Shown here: positions 25,509-33,797 of the stretch, piece by piece
Layout of the letters: every line of letters starts with the position of its first letter
Position numbering within the stretch: position 1 is the stretch's first letter
Source: Parvibaculum sp.
Lineage (GTDB): Bacteria > Pseudomonadota > Alphaproteobacteria > Parvibaculales > Parvibaculaceae
DNA: 64,000 bases
NCBI GenBank assembly: GCA_017642695.1
Contig: JAEPQD010000001.1
Coordinates: 62,001-126,000, forward strand
Direction: 5' to 3'
Position numbers and translations under genes: made by a program
Notes under the pieces: generated by a model
The model's input: the letters and a program-made list of their open reading frames with translations, nothing else
Told to the model about the DNA's origin: nothing
Database searches by the model: none

Positions 25509-27359
25509 ATGCCGAGCTACAAGGCCCCCGTGGAAGACTTTCTCTTCCTGTTTCACGAGCTGCTGGAAATCGACAAGCGCAAGGAAGTGCCGGGCTTCGA
25601 GGAGCTGACGCCCGACATGACGCAGGCGATCCTGGAGGGCGGCGCGAAGTTCTGCGAGGAAGTGCTGCAGCCGCTGAACCAGGTGGGCGACGAGCATGGC
25701 TGCACGATCGAGAACGGCGTCGTGCGCACGCCTCCCGGCTTCAAGGAAGCCTTCCAGAAATATTGCGAGGACGGCTGGAACCGCCTCGGCGCGCCCGTGG
25801 ACGCGGGCGGCGCGGGGCTTCCCTCCGTCATCACCTTCGCCTTCACGGAAATGGGCATGTCGGCGAACCAGGCCTTCTCCATGTATCCGGGCCTGACGAC
25901 GGCGGCTTACTCGGCGCTCTGGGCGACGGGCGAACCCTGGATGAAGGAACATGTCGCGAAGAAGATGATCTCCGGCGAATGGACCGGCACCATGTGCCTC
26001 ACCGAGCCGCATTGCGGCACGGACCTGAAGCTGATGAAGACCAAGGCCGTGGAGCAGGAAGACGGCACCTACCGCATCACCGGCACGAAGATCTTCATCT
26101 CGGGCGGCGATCACGACATGACGGACAACATCATCCACATGGTGATCGCGAAGGTGCCGGACGAGGACGGCAAGCTCGCGAACGACCTCTCGACCGTCAA
26201 CTTCTTCATGGTGCCGAAGATGCTGGTCGACAAGGAGACCGGCGAGATCACCGGACGGAACGGCGTCTCCTGCGGCTCCATCGAGAAGAAGATGGGCATC
26301 AAGGGCAACGCGACCGCGGTGCTGAATTTCGACGAGGCGGTGGCCTATCGCCTCGGCGGACGCCCGCCGGAAAAAAAGACGGAAACCGGCGAGGTGAAGA
26401 AGTCGAAGTCCGCCGGCATGGCCGGCATGTTCGGCATGATGAACGGCGCGCGCATGGGCGTCGGCATCCAGGGCATCGCGATCGGCGAGGTCGCCTATCA
26501 GAACGGCGTGACCTACGCGAACGAACGCCTCGCGGGCCGCGCGCTCACGGGCGCGAAGAACCCCGACGGACCGGCGGACCCGATCATGGTGTTCCCGGAT
26601 GTGCGGCGGCTCCTCATTTCGTCGCGCTCTTTCGTGGAAGGTGCGCGCGCGCTCGCCATGTATGTCTCGATGCTGTTCTCGCTCCAGATCTTCGGCAAGG
26701 ACGAGAAGGAGCGCGAGGAAGCGGCCGACATGGCGCAGCTCATGACGCCGATCATCAAGGCCTTCTTCACGGACAAGGGCTTCCAGGCGGCGAACGACTC
26801 GATGCAGGTGTTCGGCGGGCACGGCTATGTGCGCGACCACGGCATGGAGCAGTTCGTGCGCGACGCGCGCATCAACCAGGTCTATGAGGGCGCGAACGGC
26901 ATCCAGGCGCTCGACCTTGTCGGCCGCAAGATGACCGCGAAGGGCGGCCGCGCGACCATGACCTTCTTCGCGAAGATCGAGGAGTTCATCAAGGAGAACG
27001 AGAACGACGCCGAGATGAAGCCCTTCGTGGAGCCGCTCCGCGCCGGCTACAAGCGCCTCGGCGAGGCGGCCGGCTGGCTGATGGAGAACGCGCAGAAGAA
27101 CTACGACCATGCGGGCGCCGCCTCCTACGACATGCTGAACATCTTCGGCACGGTCGCGCTCGGCTGGATGTGGGCGCGGATGGCGAAGGTCAGCCTCGCG
27201 AAGGTGAAGAGCGGCGAAGGCAACCAGGAATTCTACAAGCGCAAGCTCACGCTGGCGCGCTACTGGATGGAGCGCGAAATGCCGATGACGTCGGGCTGGC
27301 TCGAACGCGCCAAGCAGGGCGCCGACGGCTACATGGAGCTCGACGCGGCCGCCTTCTGA
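25509..27359 (+). CDS. Long acyl-CoA dehydrogenase (DmdC/FadE-like, 616 residues)
   Basis: A flavoprotein longer than the usual 380-400 residues, with the extra C-terminal helical domain of the large acyl-CoA dehydrogenases. Visible motifs are TMCLTEPHCGTDLKLMKTKA (flavin and acyl binding), TGTKIFISGGDHDMTDNIIH, and QVFGGHGYVRDHGMEQFVRD followed by INQVYEGANGIQALDLVGRK; the Glu of YEG is the expected catalytic base. This branch includes DmdC (methylthiopropionyl-CoA) and long-chain enzymes; I cannot choose between them. It is monocistronic with a strong terminator. A 946-codon open frame on the opposite strand is a composition shadow. Confidence 0.93.
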   Translation: MPSYKAPVEDFLFLFHELLEIDKRKEVPGFEELTPDMTQAILEGGAKFCEEVLQPLNQVGDEHGCTIENGVVRTPPGFKEAFQKYCEDGWNRLGAPVDAGGAGLPSVITFAFTEMGMSANQAFSMYPGLTTAAYSALWATGEPWMKEHVAKKMISGEWTGTMCLTEPHCGTDLKLMKTKAVEQEDGTYRITGTKIFISGGDHDMTDNIIHMVIAKVPDEDGKLANDLSTVNFFMVPKMLVDKETGEITGRNGVSCGSIEKKMGIKGNATAVLNFDEAVAYRLGGRPPEKKTETGEVKKSKSAGMAGMFGMMNGARMGVGIQGIAIGEVAYQNGVTYANERLAGRALTGAKNPDGPADPIMVFPDVRRLLISSRSFVEGARALAMYVSMLFSLQIFGKDEKEREEAADMAQLMTPIIKAFFTDKGFQAANDSMQVFGGHGYVRDHGMEQFVRDARINQVYEGANGIQALDLVGRKMTAKGGRATMTFFAKIEEFIKENENDAEMKPFVEPLRAGYKRLGEAAGWLMENAQKNYDHAGAASYDMLNIFGTVALGWMWARMAKVSLAKVKSGEGNQEFYKRKLTLARYWMEREMPMTSGWLERAKQGADGYMELDAAAF

Positions 27360-27385
27360 GGCTTCGCTTGATGTATTGCAGGAAG

Positions 27386-27409
27386 GGCGCTCTTCGGAGC
27401 GCCTTTTTT
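27386..27409 (+). terminator. Rho-independent terminator after the long acyl-CoA dehydrogenase
   Basis: GGCGCTC-TTCG-GAGCGCC followed by six T. The UUCG-type loop is very stable. Confidence 0.95.
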
Positions 27410-27414
27410 GTTTG

Positions 27415-27525
27415 GGCACGCAGAGGCGCAGAGCCGAAGAGAAGGTTTGGCACGCGAAGACGCGGAGGCGCGGAGAAGAGAAGGAAAGAAAGGGAATGGC
27501 GCTTCGCGCCGAAAGAGACTTCGCG
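27415..27525. repeat. 111-bp direct repeat, copy 1
   Basis: This segment recurs at 28199-28309 with 6 mismatches over 111 aligned bases by my count, no gaps. It contains GGCACGCAGAGGCGCAGAG (27415-27433), which also recurs inverted at 27592-27610, and a 22-base unit (27451-27472) recurring inverted at 27625-27646. The motif (CGCAGAGGCGCAGAG) belongs to the widely noted GCAGAG-type low-complexity repeats of many bacterial genomes. Confidence 0.85.
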
Positions 27526-27540
27526 CCGCGGGCGCAACCC

Positions 27541-27675
27541 CTTCTTTCCCTCTCCGTGTCTCCGTGCCTCCGTGTGAAATCATCTTCCCTCCTCTGCGCC
27601 TCTGCGTGCCAATTGCTTCTTCTTCGCGCCTCCGCGTCTTCGCGTGCCCAACCTTCCCTGCGGCTTTGCGTGAAC
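27541..27675. repeat. Inverted companions of the GCAGAG-type repeat
   Basis: Carries the inverted copies 27592-27610 and 27625-27646 of units in copy 1 and further CTCCGTG/CTCTGCG runs. No gene is supported between the repeats; a frame from 27376 is an artefact. Confidence 0.7.
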
Positions 27676-27729
27676 CCCTTCACTTTCTTCTCAGTTGACG
27701 GACGATGCTTCCGGCGCGACAAAGCGCGC

Positions 27730-28188
27730 ATGACGAGCGAACTCACATTCACGCGCGTGACACCGGCCGACCGCGAAACGCTGGAAGGGCTGGTGCGCGA
27801 CTATTACGCCTATGACGGCCACGACTATGTGGAGGCCGAGCAGGGCCCGGCGCTGGACCTCGTCTGCCAGGGCGCCGCGAATTCGCTCGCCTGGCTGATC
27901 CATGGCGGGGGCGAACTCGCGGGCTATCTGATCCTCACCACCGGCTTCTCGGTCGAATATGGCGGCACCGACGGCTTCATCGACGAGCTGCATCTCGTGG
28001 AGGCATTCCGCGGGCGGGGCCTCGGGGCACACGTCATGGACTTCGCGGAGAAGGCCGGACGGCAAGCGGGCATCCGCTACCTCCATCTCGAGGTGGAAAT
28101 CCACAACGCCCGCGCGCGGCGGCTCTATGACGGGCGGGGCTATGTCGATTCCGAGCGCACGCTGATGTCGAAGCGGCTGGTGGAGTGA
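27730..28188 (+). CDS. GNAT-family N-acetyltransferase
   Basis: A 152-residue acyltransferase. The acetyl-CoA binding motif is LVEAFRGRGLGAHVMDFAEK (motif A, R/Q-x-x-G-x-G/A) and the C-terminal part IRYLHLEVEIHNARARRLYD, GYVDSERTLM is motif B. An N-terminal half of LTFTRVTPADRETLEGLVRD fits the fold. I chose ATG 27730; longer frames run through the repeat and are not credible. The gene lies between two 111-bp direct repeats, so it could have been captured or duplicated by recombination. Substrate unknown. Confidence 0.85.
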   Translation: MTSELTFTRVTPADRETLEGLVRDYYAYDGHDYVEAEQGPALDLVCQGAANSLAWLIHGGGELAGYLILTTGFSVEYGGTDGFIDELHLVEAFRGRGLGAHVMDFAEKAGRQAGIRYLHLEVEIHNARARRLYDGRGYVDSERTLMSKRLVE

Positions 28189-28198
28189 GGAAGAAGGC

Positions 28199-28309
28199 GG
28201 CACGCAGAGGCGCAGAGCCGCAGAGTAGGTTTGGCACACGGAGGCACGGAGGCGCGGAGAAGAGAAGGAAAGAAAGGGAATGGCGCTTCGCGCCGAAAGA
28301 GACTTCGCG
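28199..28309. repeat. 111-bp direct repeat, copy 2
   Basis: Same length and orientation as 27415-27525. It starts 11 bases after the GNAT stop. Confidence 0.85.
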
Positions 28310-28353
28310 TCACCACACCCACAGGTGTCATCCCGGCGAAAGCGCCAACCACC

Positions 28354-28483
28354 CACCCGCCCTCGGGGGCGGGTCGAAAAATTCGAGCGCGCGAAGAATT
28401 TTTCGGGGCGGGGGAAAGCGGCGATATCGAGCCCCCGCCCCAAACGGGCTGCGCCCGTTTGACTCTCCCCGAGGGGAGGGTGG
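28354..28483 (+). repeat. Composite GC-rich inverted repeat, copy A
   Basis: This is the same unit as 30666-30805 but in the opposite orientation. Shared blocks include GGGGGCGGGTCGA, AATTCGAGCGCGCGAAGAAT-like sequence, CGGGGCGGGGG and GGGGAGGGTGG. The centres differ. Internal palindromes would fold strongly. Confidence 0.75.
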
Positions 28484-28577
28484 AAAGAGAGTCAGCACTG
28501 CCCGCCGGTTTGCCCATTTCCCCTGCGTCGGATAGCTTGCGCGCCATCGAAATCAGTCCTTCAGGGGGAACGCAAAC

Positions 28578-29345
28578 ATGAAAAATCTCTTCAGCGTCGA
28601 GGGCAAGACCGTCCTCATCACCGGCGGCTCGCGCGGCATCGGCGAGATGATCGCGACAGGCTTCGTGGAGAACGGCGCGAAGGTCTACATCACCGCGCGC
28701 AAGGCGCAGGCCTGCAACGAACTCGCGGAGGAACTGTCGAAGAAGGGCACCTGCATCTCGCTGCCCTTCGATCTCGGCACGCAGGACGGCATCAAGGGCA
28801 TCACCGCCGAACTCGGCAAGCGCGAACCGAAGCTCGACGTCCTCATCAACAATGCGGGCGCGGCCTGGGGCGAGCCGATCGACGAGTATTCGGAAAGCGG
28901 CTGGGACAAGGTGCAGAACATCAACCTGAAGGGCGTGTTCTTCCTGACGCAGGCGCTGCTGCCGATGCTCAGGAAATCCGCGAGCGCCGACAATCCGGCC
29001 CGCGTCATCAACACGGCGAGCGTCAACGGCATCGAGCCGCCGGAGCTCGAGACCTATGCCTATTCGTCGTCGAAGGCGGGCGTCATCATGCTGACGCGGC
29101 ATCTCGCGAAGCGCCTCGCGCGCGAGCACATCCTCGTCAACGCCATCGCGCCCGGCCCCTTCCCGAGCCAGATGATGAAGGCGACGCTGGAGAGCTTCGG
29201 CGACGCGATCAAGGCGGGCAATCCGCTCGGCCGCATCGGCACGCCGGAAGACGCGGCGGGCGTCGCGATCTTCCTCGCCTCGCGGGCTTCCGCCTACACG
29301 ACCGGCGCGACCATCCCCGTCGATGGCGGTTCGGCGGAGGTTTGA
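28578..29345 (+). CDS. SDR-family oxidoreductase
   Basis: A 255-residue short-chain dehydrogenase. Cofactor motif TVLITGGSRGIGEM, NNAGAAW motif, catalytic Ser in VINTASVNGI and Tyr/Lys in YAYSSSKAGV, and the C-terminal TGATIPVDGGSAEV. NADP(H) use is likely from the Arg in GGSRGIG. It reads like 3-oxoacyl-ACP or acetoacetyl-CoA type reductases. Start 28578 is preceded by CAGGGGGAACGC. It is enclosed by repeats but has host composition. Confidence 0.92.
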   Translation: MKNLFSVEGKTVLITGGSRGIGEMIATGFVENGAKVYITARKAQACNELAEELSKKGTCISLPFDLGTQDGIKGITAELGKREPKLDVLINNAGAAWGEPIDEYSESGWDKVQNINLKGVFFLTQALLPMLRKSASADNPARVINTASVNGIEPPELETYAYSSSKAGVIMLTRHLAKRLAREHILVNAIAPGPFPSQMMKATLESFGDAIKAGNPLGRIGTPEDAAGVAIFLASRASAYTTGATIPVDGGSAEV

Positions 29346-29363
29346 GGAACCCTCAAAACAACA

Positions 29364-29495
29364 TGTCACCCCCGGGCTTGACCCGGGGGTCCAGGGCGAC
29401 AGGTGAAGGCGGCTGCCGCTACACCGAAGAGTCTTTGTGAAGAAGGACGCCGCTCGCGCGGCTACTGGATTGCCGGGTCAAGCCCGGCAATGACA
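29364..29495. repeat. Two palindromic repeat units in a 150-base gap
   Basis: CCCCCGGGCTTGACCCGGGGG (as part of 29368-29391) and TTGCCGGG-TCAA-GCCCGGCAA (29470-29490) are dispersed palindromes like those seen elsewhere in this window. They lie between convergent genes and may end transcription from both sides. Confidence 0.7.
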
Positions 29496-29496
29496 T

Positions 29497-30573
29497 CTAC
29501 TTTTTGAAACGGACAGCCCACCACGCGCGCGCCTTCGCCCACCAGCGGCGGAGGCGCGTTTGCTTTGCGGGCGCATCGAAGACCGGCGCTTCCGCATCCT
29601 GCGCGAGCATTTCGGGGAGCGCCTCGGAAACAGCGGGCTCCGTGAAGGGACGCTCGGGCGCGGGACGAACGTCGCGCCGCGGCCCCGTCGCGCGCACCGC
29701 GGCGGAGACGATCGCATCCGCGATGGCGGGCACGAGCGCGAGCGGCATGTCGTGGCCCATGCCCTCGACGATGCGCATTTCCGCGCCCTCGATATTCGCC
29801 GCCGTGTCGAGCCCGGCCGCGACCGGCACCAGCGGATCGTCGGCGCCGTGCAGCACGGTCGCGGGGCAGGAAATGGAGCGAAGCTTCTGGCGCCGGTCGC
29901 CATCCGTCATCACGGCGGCCATCTGGCGGACGACGCCGGCGGGGTAATAGGCGCGCGCCGCATCGCGCTCGACCCATTCGCGCAAGGTTTCCGCATCGGT
30001 CGGGAAACCTGGACTGCCCAGCGTCTCATAGGTCTTCACGCCGCGCGCAATAATGGCGCTGCGGTCGTTCGGCTGCGGCGCGGGCGAGAGAAACAGGCTG
30101 TAGACGCGGGGCTTGCCCGGCGGCAGCAGCGGATTGCCGGAGCTCGACATGATGGAAGTGAGGGAGAGCGTGCGCTCCGGGAAATCGGCGGCGACATGCT
30201 GCGCGATCATGCCGCCCATGGAAGCGCCGACGATATGCGCGTGTTTCACGCCGAGCGCGTCGAGAAGCCCGTCGGCATCCGCCGCCATGTCGGCCAGCGA
30301 ATAGGGCGCGAAGGCGGACTTGCCCTCGAAGAGCGAGAAGAGCGCGTCGGACCAGACAAGGGCGCGGTCGCGCTCGATGCGGGAGGAAAGGCCGACATCG
30401 CGATTGTCGAAACGGATGACACGGTAGCCGCGCGTCACGAGTTCGTCGCACAACGCGTCCGGCCACTGGGTGAGCTGCGCCCCGAGCCCCATGATGAGGA
30501 GCACGGTTTCGTCCCTCTCGGAACCGAAACTCTCGTACTCGATCTCGATTCCGTTGGCGTGAACCTTCGGCAT
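29497..30573 (-). CDS. Alpha/beta hydrolase, paralog 1 (with C-terminal extension)
   Basis: A 358-residue hydrolase. Strand 1-2 region VLLIMGLGAQLTQWPDALCD, nucleophile elbow GASMGGMIAQ (catalytic Ser), Asp region LHGADDPLVPVAAGLDTA, and His in VEGMGHDMPL. It matches the two hydrolases at 31.8-33.6 kb in sequence order (NGIEIEYESFG at the start) but carries an extra tail of about 55 residues rich in Ala, Pro and Arg (RRWWAKARAWWAVRFKK). Substrate unknown. The start has no clear ribosome site. Confidence 0.9.
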   Translation of the reverse strand: MPKVHANGIEIEYESFGSERDETVLLIMGLGAQLTQWPDALCDELVTRGYRVIRFDNRDVGLSSRIERDRALVWSDALFSLFEGKSAFAPYSLADMAADADGLLDALGVKHAHIVGASMGGMIAQHVAADFPERTLSLTSIMSSSGNPLLPPGKPRVYSLFLSPAPQPNDRSAIIARGVKTYETLGSPGFPTDAETLREWVERDAARAYYPAGVVRQMAAVMTDGDRRQKLRSISCPATVLHGADDPLVPVAAGLDTAANIEGAEMRIVEGMGHDMPLALVPAIADAIVSAAVRATGPRRDVRPAPERPFTEPAVSEALPEMLAQDAEAPVFDAPAKQTRLRRWWAKARAWWAVRFKK

Positions 30574-30665
30574 GCGCAGGATGCTCCGCTGTCGCGCATC
30601 CTCCCCTCTTCAAGTATGGGGATTCGCAACGGCGGTGCCAAGGTGGTCGAGCACAGACATTGCCG

Positions 30666-30805
30666 CCACCCTCCCCTTGGGGAGGGTCGAAATTCGTGAA
30701 GTGGAACGAAACGAATTTCGGGGCGGGGGCAAACATTGCCGCACCCCCGCCCCGAGAAATTCTTCGCGCCGCTCGAATTTCTCGACCCGCCCCCAAGGGC
30801 GGGTG
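30666..30805 (-). repeat. Composite GC-rich inverted repeat, copy B
   Basis: Reverse-oriented relative of 28354-28483. Between the two copies lie the SDR and the first hydrolase, so recombination would invert that block. Confidence 0.75.
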
Positions 30806-30829
30806 GGCGTTCGATTCAGCGTCCGGCCC

Positions 30830-31546
30830 TTACTCCGCTGCCTTGCTCTGCAGCGCGTGAAGCGCCATCAGCATGCCGTGGGCGACGCCCTCGGCGGAAG
30901 CGGGGTTCTGCCCGGTGACGACGCGGCCCTCGCGGCAGACATGGCGCTCGAAGGGCTTGCCGCCCTCGAAGCGCGCGCCGAGACCGCGAAGTTCCGTCTC
31001 GAGCAGGAAGGGTACGATCTTGTCCTTGCCGGCCTTTCTTTCCTCCTCGTCGGTGAAGGAATTGATGAGCCGGTCCTTCACGAAGGGCGTGCCGTCGGAC
31101 AGGCGCACGCCGACAAGGCCGGCGGGTCCGTGGCAGACCGCGCCGATGACGCCGCCCTTCTCGTAGACTTCCGCGATGAGACGGATAAGCGCGTCGTTCT
31201 CCGGCATGTCCCACATGCAGCCATGGCCGCCGGGGAGATAGACCGCGTCGAAATCCTTGGCGTTGAGGTCGCTGACGGGCTTCGTGTTGTTGAGCGCCTT
31301 CACGGCGTCCGCGTCGTCGAGAAAGCGGCGGACGGAGGCGGCGCGCTTTTCCTTGTCGTCCGGCAGGCTGCCGGGATCGGCGGGCGGCTCGCCGCCCTCG
31401 ATGGAACCGAGCGTCACCTCGGCGCCGTCGTCCAGAAATTCGTAATAAGGCGTCGTCATCTCCTCGTAGTGGAAACCGGTCTTCTCGCCGGTGTCGCCGA
31501 GTTCGCCATGGGAGGTGAGGACGATTGCAATGCGTGACTTCGCCAT
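30830..31546 (-). CDS. DJ-1/PfpI-superfamily protein (class I glutamine-amidotransferase-like)
   Basis: A 238-residue protein. YLPGGHGCMWDMPEND carries the beta-turn region, and AVCHGPAGLVGV carries the nucleophile Cys with the adjacent His, as in Hsp31/PfpI proteins that act as glyoxalase or chaperone. A Glu expected before the dyad may be in ALIRLIAEVY. Start 31546 has AAAGGAGAG before it. It lies between the hydrolases but is not closely coupled to them. Confidence 0.88.
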   Translation of the reverse strand: MAKSRIAIVLTSHGELGDTGEKTGFHYEEMTTPYYEFLDDGAEVTLGSIEGGEPPADPGSLPDDKEKRAASVRRFLDDADAVKALNNTKPVSDLNAKDFDAVYLPGGHGCMWDMPENDALIRLIAEVYEKGGVIGAVCHGPAGLVGVRLSDGTPFVKDRLINSFTDEEERKAGKDKIVPFLLETELRGLGARFEGGKPFERHVCREGRVVTGQNPASAEGVAHGMLMALHALQSKAAE

Positions 31547-31703
31547 CTCTCGCTCTCCTTTCTCATTCCGGAAAGCGTCTCGCGGCTGACCGCGAAACGC
31601 GGCGCCCCCTTGAGAAAGGAGATAGGTCTCGCGAGGCCCGTGAAAACCCGTGGCGCCGCGATGGGAGGATGTTTCGCATAATGCCTGCCCACGTACCTGT
31701 AAC

Positions 31704-31790
31704 GTGTCATCCCGGCGAAAGCCGGGATCCATGGGCGACGCTACATATGACGCACCTCAGATGGACCCCGGCTTTCGCCGGGGTGACACC
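31704..31790. repeat. Dispersed palindrome (CCCGGCGAAAGCCGGG type)
   Basis: GTGTCATCCCGGCGAAAGCCGGGATCC form at the left and ACCCCGGCTTTCGCCGGGGT at the right are the two orientations of the same element, separated by about 35 bases. This is a common alphaproteobacterial extragenic element. Confidence 0.8.
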
Positions 31791-31818
31791 TGAAATGAAA
31801 GGCAGGCAGGAGGAAGGG

Positions 31819-32730
31819 TTACTCCGCCGCGGCCTTGCGTTCCGCCGCGCGGGCGTGACCCGCGATGAGTTCGACGTAACGCGGGCAGAGCTCGACCGGC
31901 AGGTCGTGGCCCATGCCCTCGATCACGACATGCTTCGCGCCGGGAACGGACTTCGCCGTGTCCTCGCCGCCCGACGGCGGCACCAGCGGATCGGAATCGC
32001 CATGCACGACGAGGAAGGGCACGCGCACCTGCTTCAGTTCCTCGACGCGGCTGCCGTCGCCGACGATGGCAGCATATTGCCGGACGGCGCCTTCCGGGTA
32101 GTACATGTGATCGAACTCGCGCGCGCAGCGCTCGTAAAGCGCCTCGTCCGACATCGGATAGGCCGGGCTCTGATAGACGCGGCGGCCCTTCATGCGGTGA
32201 CGGATCACGTCCTCGCGTTCCTCGGAGGCGGGCTGCGCCTGCAGCGCCTTCATCGCCTCGTCGCTCGCTTTCGGCAGATCGGGATTGCCGGTGGTCGACA
32301 TGATCGAGGTGACGGAGAGAAGCCGCTCCGGGAAATGGATCGCCATGCGCTGCACGATCATGCCGCCCATGGAAATGCCCATGACATGCGCGCGGTCCAG
32401 CCCAAGCGCATCCATGAGGCCGATCCCGTCCGCCGCCATGTCGCGAACCTTGTAGGGAATGTCGGGCGCACGGCCCTCGCGGACCGCCTTCGCGACGTCC
32501 GACACATTCGGCAGGCCCTTGAGCTTCTCCGTCTTGCCGACATCGCGGTTGTCGTAGCGGATGACGCGGAAGCCTTCGGCGCGGAGGCCCTCCATCAGTT
32601 CTTCCGGCCAGCTCAGCATGGTCGAGGTATAGCCGTTGACGAGAAGGAGGGGCGTCGCCCCTTCGGGCCCGCGATCCTCGTAGTTGAGGGTGATGCCGTT
32701 CGCCTTCACCGTCTTCATGTTCACGGCCAT
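31819..32730 (-). CDS. Alpha/beta hydrolase, paralog 2
   Basis: A 303-residue hydrolase. Nucleophile elbow GISMGGMIVQRMA, acidic residue in HGDSDPLVPPSGGEDTAK, His in IEGMGHDLPV; N-terminal ANGITLNYEDRGPEGATPLL. It starts 4 bases after the stop of paralog 3, so translation is coupled. Longer upstream start codons in the frame overlap paralog 3 and are not supported. Confidence 0.9.
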   Translation of the reverse strand: MAVNMKTVKANGITLNYEDRGPEGATPLLLVNGYTSTMLSWPEELMEGLRAEGFRVIRYDNRDVGKTEKLKGLPNVSDVAKAVREGRAPDIPYKVRDMAADGIGLMDALGLDRAHVMGISMGGMIVQRMAIHFPERLLSVTSIMSTTGNPDLPKASDEAMKALQAQPASEEREDVIRHRMKGRRVYQSPAYPMSDEALYERCAREFDHMYYPEGAVRQYAAIVGDGSRVEELKQVRVPFLVVHGDSDPLVPPSGGEDTAKSVPGAKHVVIEGMGHDLPVELCPRYVELIAGHARAAERKAAAE

Positions 32731-32734
32731 GCGC

Positions 32735-33640
32735 TTACTCCGCGGCCTGGGCGCGCGAGGCGCGCTTTGCCGCCGCCTCGATGGCGTCCGCGAAGGTGTC
32801 CACCAGCGCGAGCGGGAAGTCGTGGCCCATGCCGGGGATTTCACGAAGCTCCGCACCCGGAATGCTCGCCGCCGTGTCGCGGCCGCCCTCGACGGGGACG
32901 AGCGGGTCGTCGACACCGTGCAGCACGACGGTCGGCACCTTGATCTTCTTCAGCTTCTCGCGGCGGTCGCCATTGGCGACGATAGCCGCCATCTGGCGGG
33001 CGACGCCGACCGGATAGAGCGAGCGGTTGACGTCGCGCGTGACCCACTTGCGGAGCGTCTCGTCGTCGGTCTTGTAGCCGGGGCTGCCGATCGTGTTCCA
33101 GGCGAGGATGCCGCGCTCGATCGCGGCGGGAATGTCGCCTTCAGGCGCGGGCGTCATGAGGACGGCCATGGCTTCCGGTTTGCCCTGTGGCACTTCCGGG
33201 TTGCCGGTGGTCGACATGATGGAGACGAGGGAGAGCGTGCGGTCTGGATGGTTCGTCGCGACGAGCTGCGCGATCATGCCGCCCATGGACGCGCCGACGA
33301 TATGGGCCTTCTTCACGCCGGCGGCATCGAGCACACCGACCGCGTCCTTCGCCATCTCGTCGAGCGAATAGGGCGAGGTCGCGGGCTTGCCCGCCATCAG
33401 CGCGCCGAAGATTTCCGTCATGTCGGGCATGCCGAGATCGTCGAACTTGTGGGAGAGACCGACATCGCGATTGTCGAAACGGATCACGCGGTAGCCGCGC
33501 TTCACGAGTTCGTCGCAGAGCTCGACCGGCCACATGGTGAGCTGCGCACCGAGCCCCATGATGAGGAGGACCGTTTCGCGGTCCTCCGGGCCGAAGCTTT
33601 CATATTCGATATCGATGCCGTTCGCCTTGACCTGCGGCAT
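32735..33640 (-). CDS. Alpha/beta hydrolase, paralog 3
   Basis: A 301-residue hydrolase. Motifs are GASMGGMIAQLVATNHPDRT (nucleophile), LHGVDDPLVPVEGGRDTAAS, and IPGMGHDFPLALV. It resembles paralog 1 over most of its length (FDNRDVGL, SLVSIMSTTGNP). It leads a two-gene unit with paralog 2. GGAGGGA precedes the start. Confidence 0.9.
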   Translation of the reverse strand: MPQVKANGIDIEYESFGPEDRETVLLIMGLGAQLTMWPVELCDELVKRGYRVIRFDNRDVGLSHKFDDLGMPDMTEIFGALMAGKPATSPYSLDEMAKDAVGVLDAAGVKKAHIVGASMGGMIAQLVATNHPDRTLSLVSIMSTTGNPEVPQGKPEAMAVLMTPAPEGDIPAAIERGILAWNTIGSPGYKTDDETLRKWVTRDVNRSLYPVGVARQMAAIVANGDRREKLKKIKVPTVVLHGVDDPLVPVEGGRDTAASIPGAELREIPGMGHDFPLALVDTFADAIEAAAKRASRAQAAE

Positions 33641-33797
33641 GGGCCGTCCCTCCCTGAATGTCTCTGGTTATTGCGTTGTTTTGCGGAAAGCCTAGCAGCA
33701 CTCTTGCGCCTGCCGCACCTCAAACGATACTAATGCGGGACATTAAAGCGGCGGGCCGCAAGGCATGCAAGAGAGCCGCGCACGGAGGACACCGCCC

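Noticed and set aside
27376..27729. Extended start of the GNAT gene through the repeat
   Set aside because: The upstream part is translated repeat sequence (Arg/Glu runs) with no similarity to the family; ATG 27730 gives the normal length.
24912..27752. 946-codon open frame antisense to the long acyl-CoA dehydrogenase
   Set aside because: It mirrors a highly GC-biased gene, is full of His, Arg and Ala, has no family motif or ribosome site, and crosses repeats and a terminator.
27415..28309. CRISPR array
   Set aside because: Repeats are long, only two direct copies, enclose a gene and lack regular spacers.
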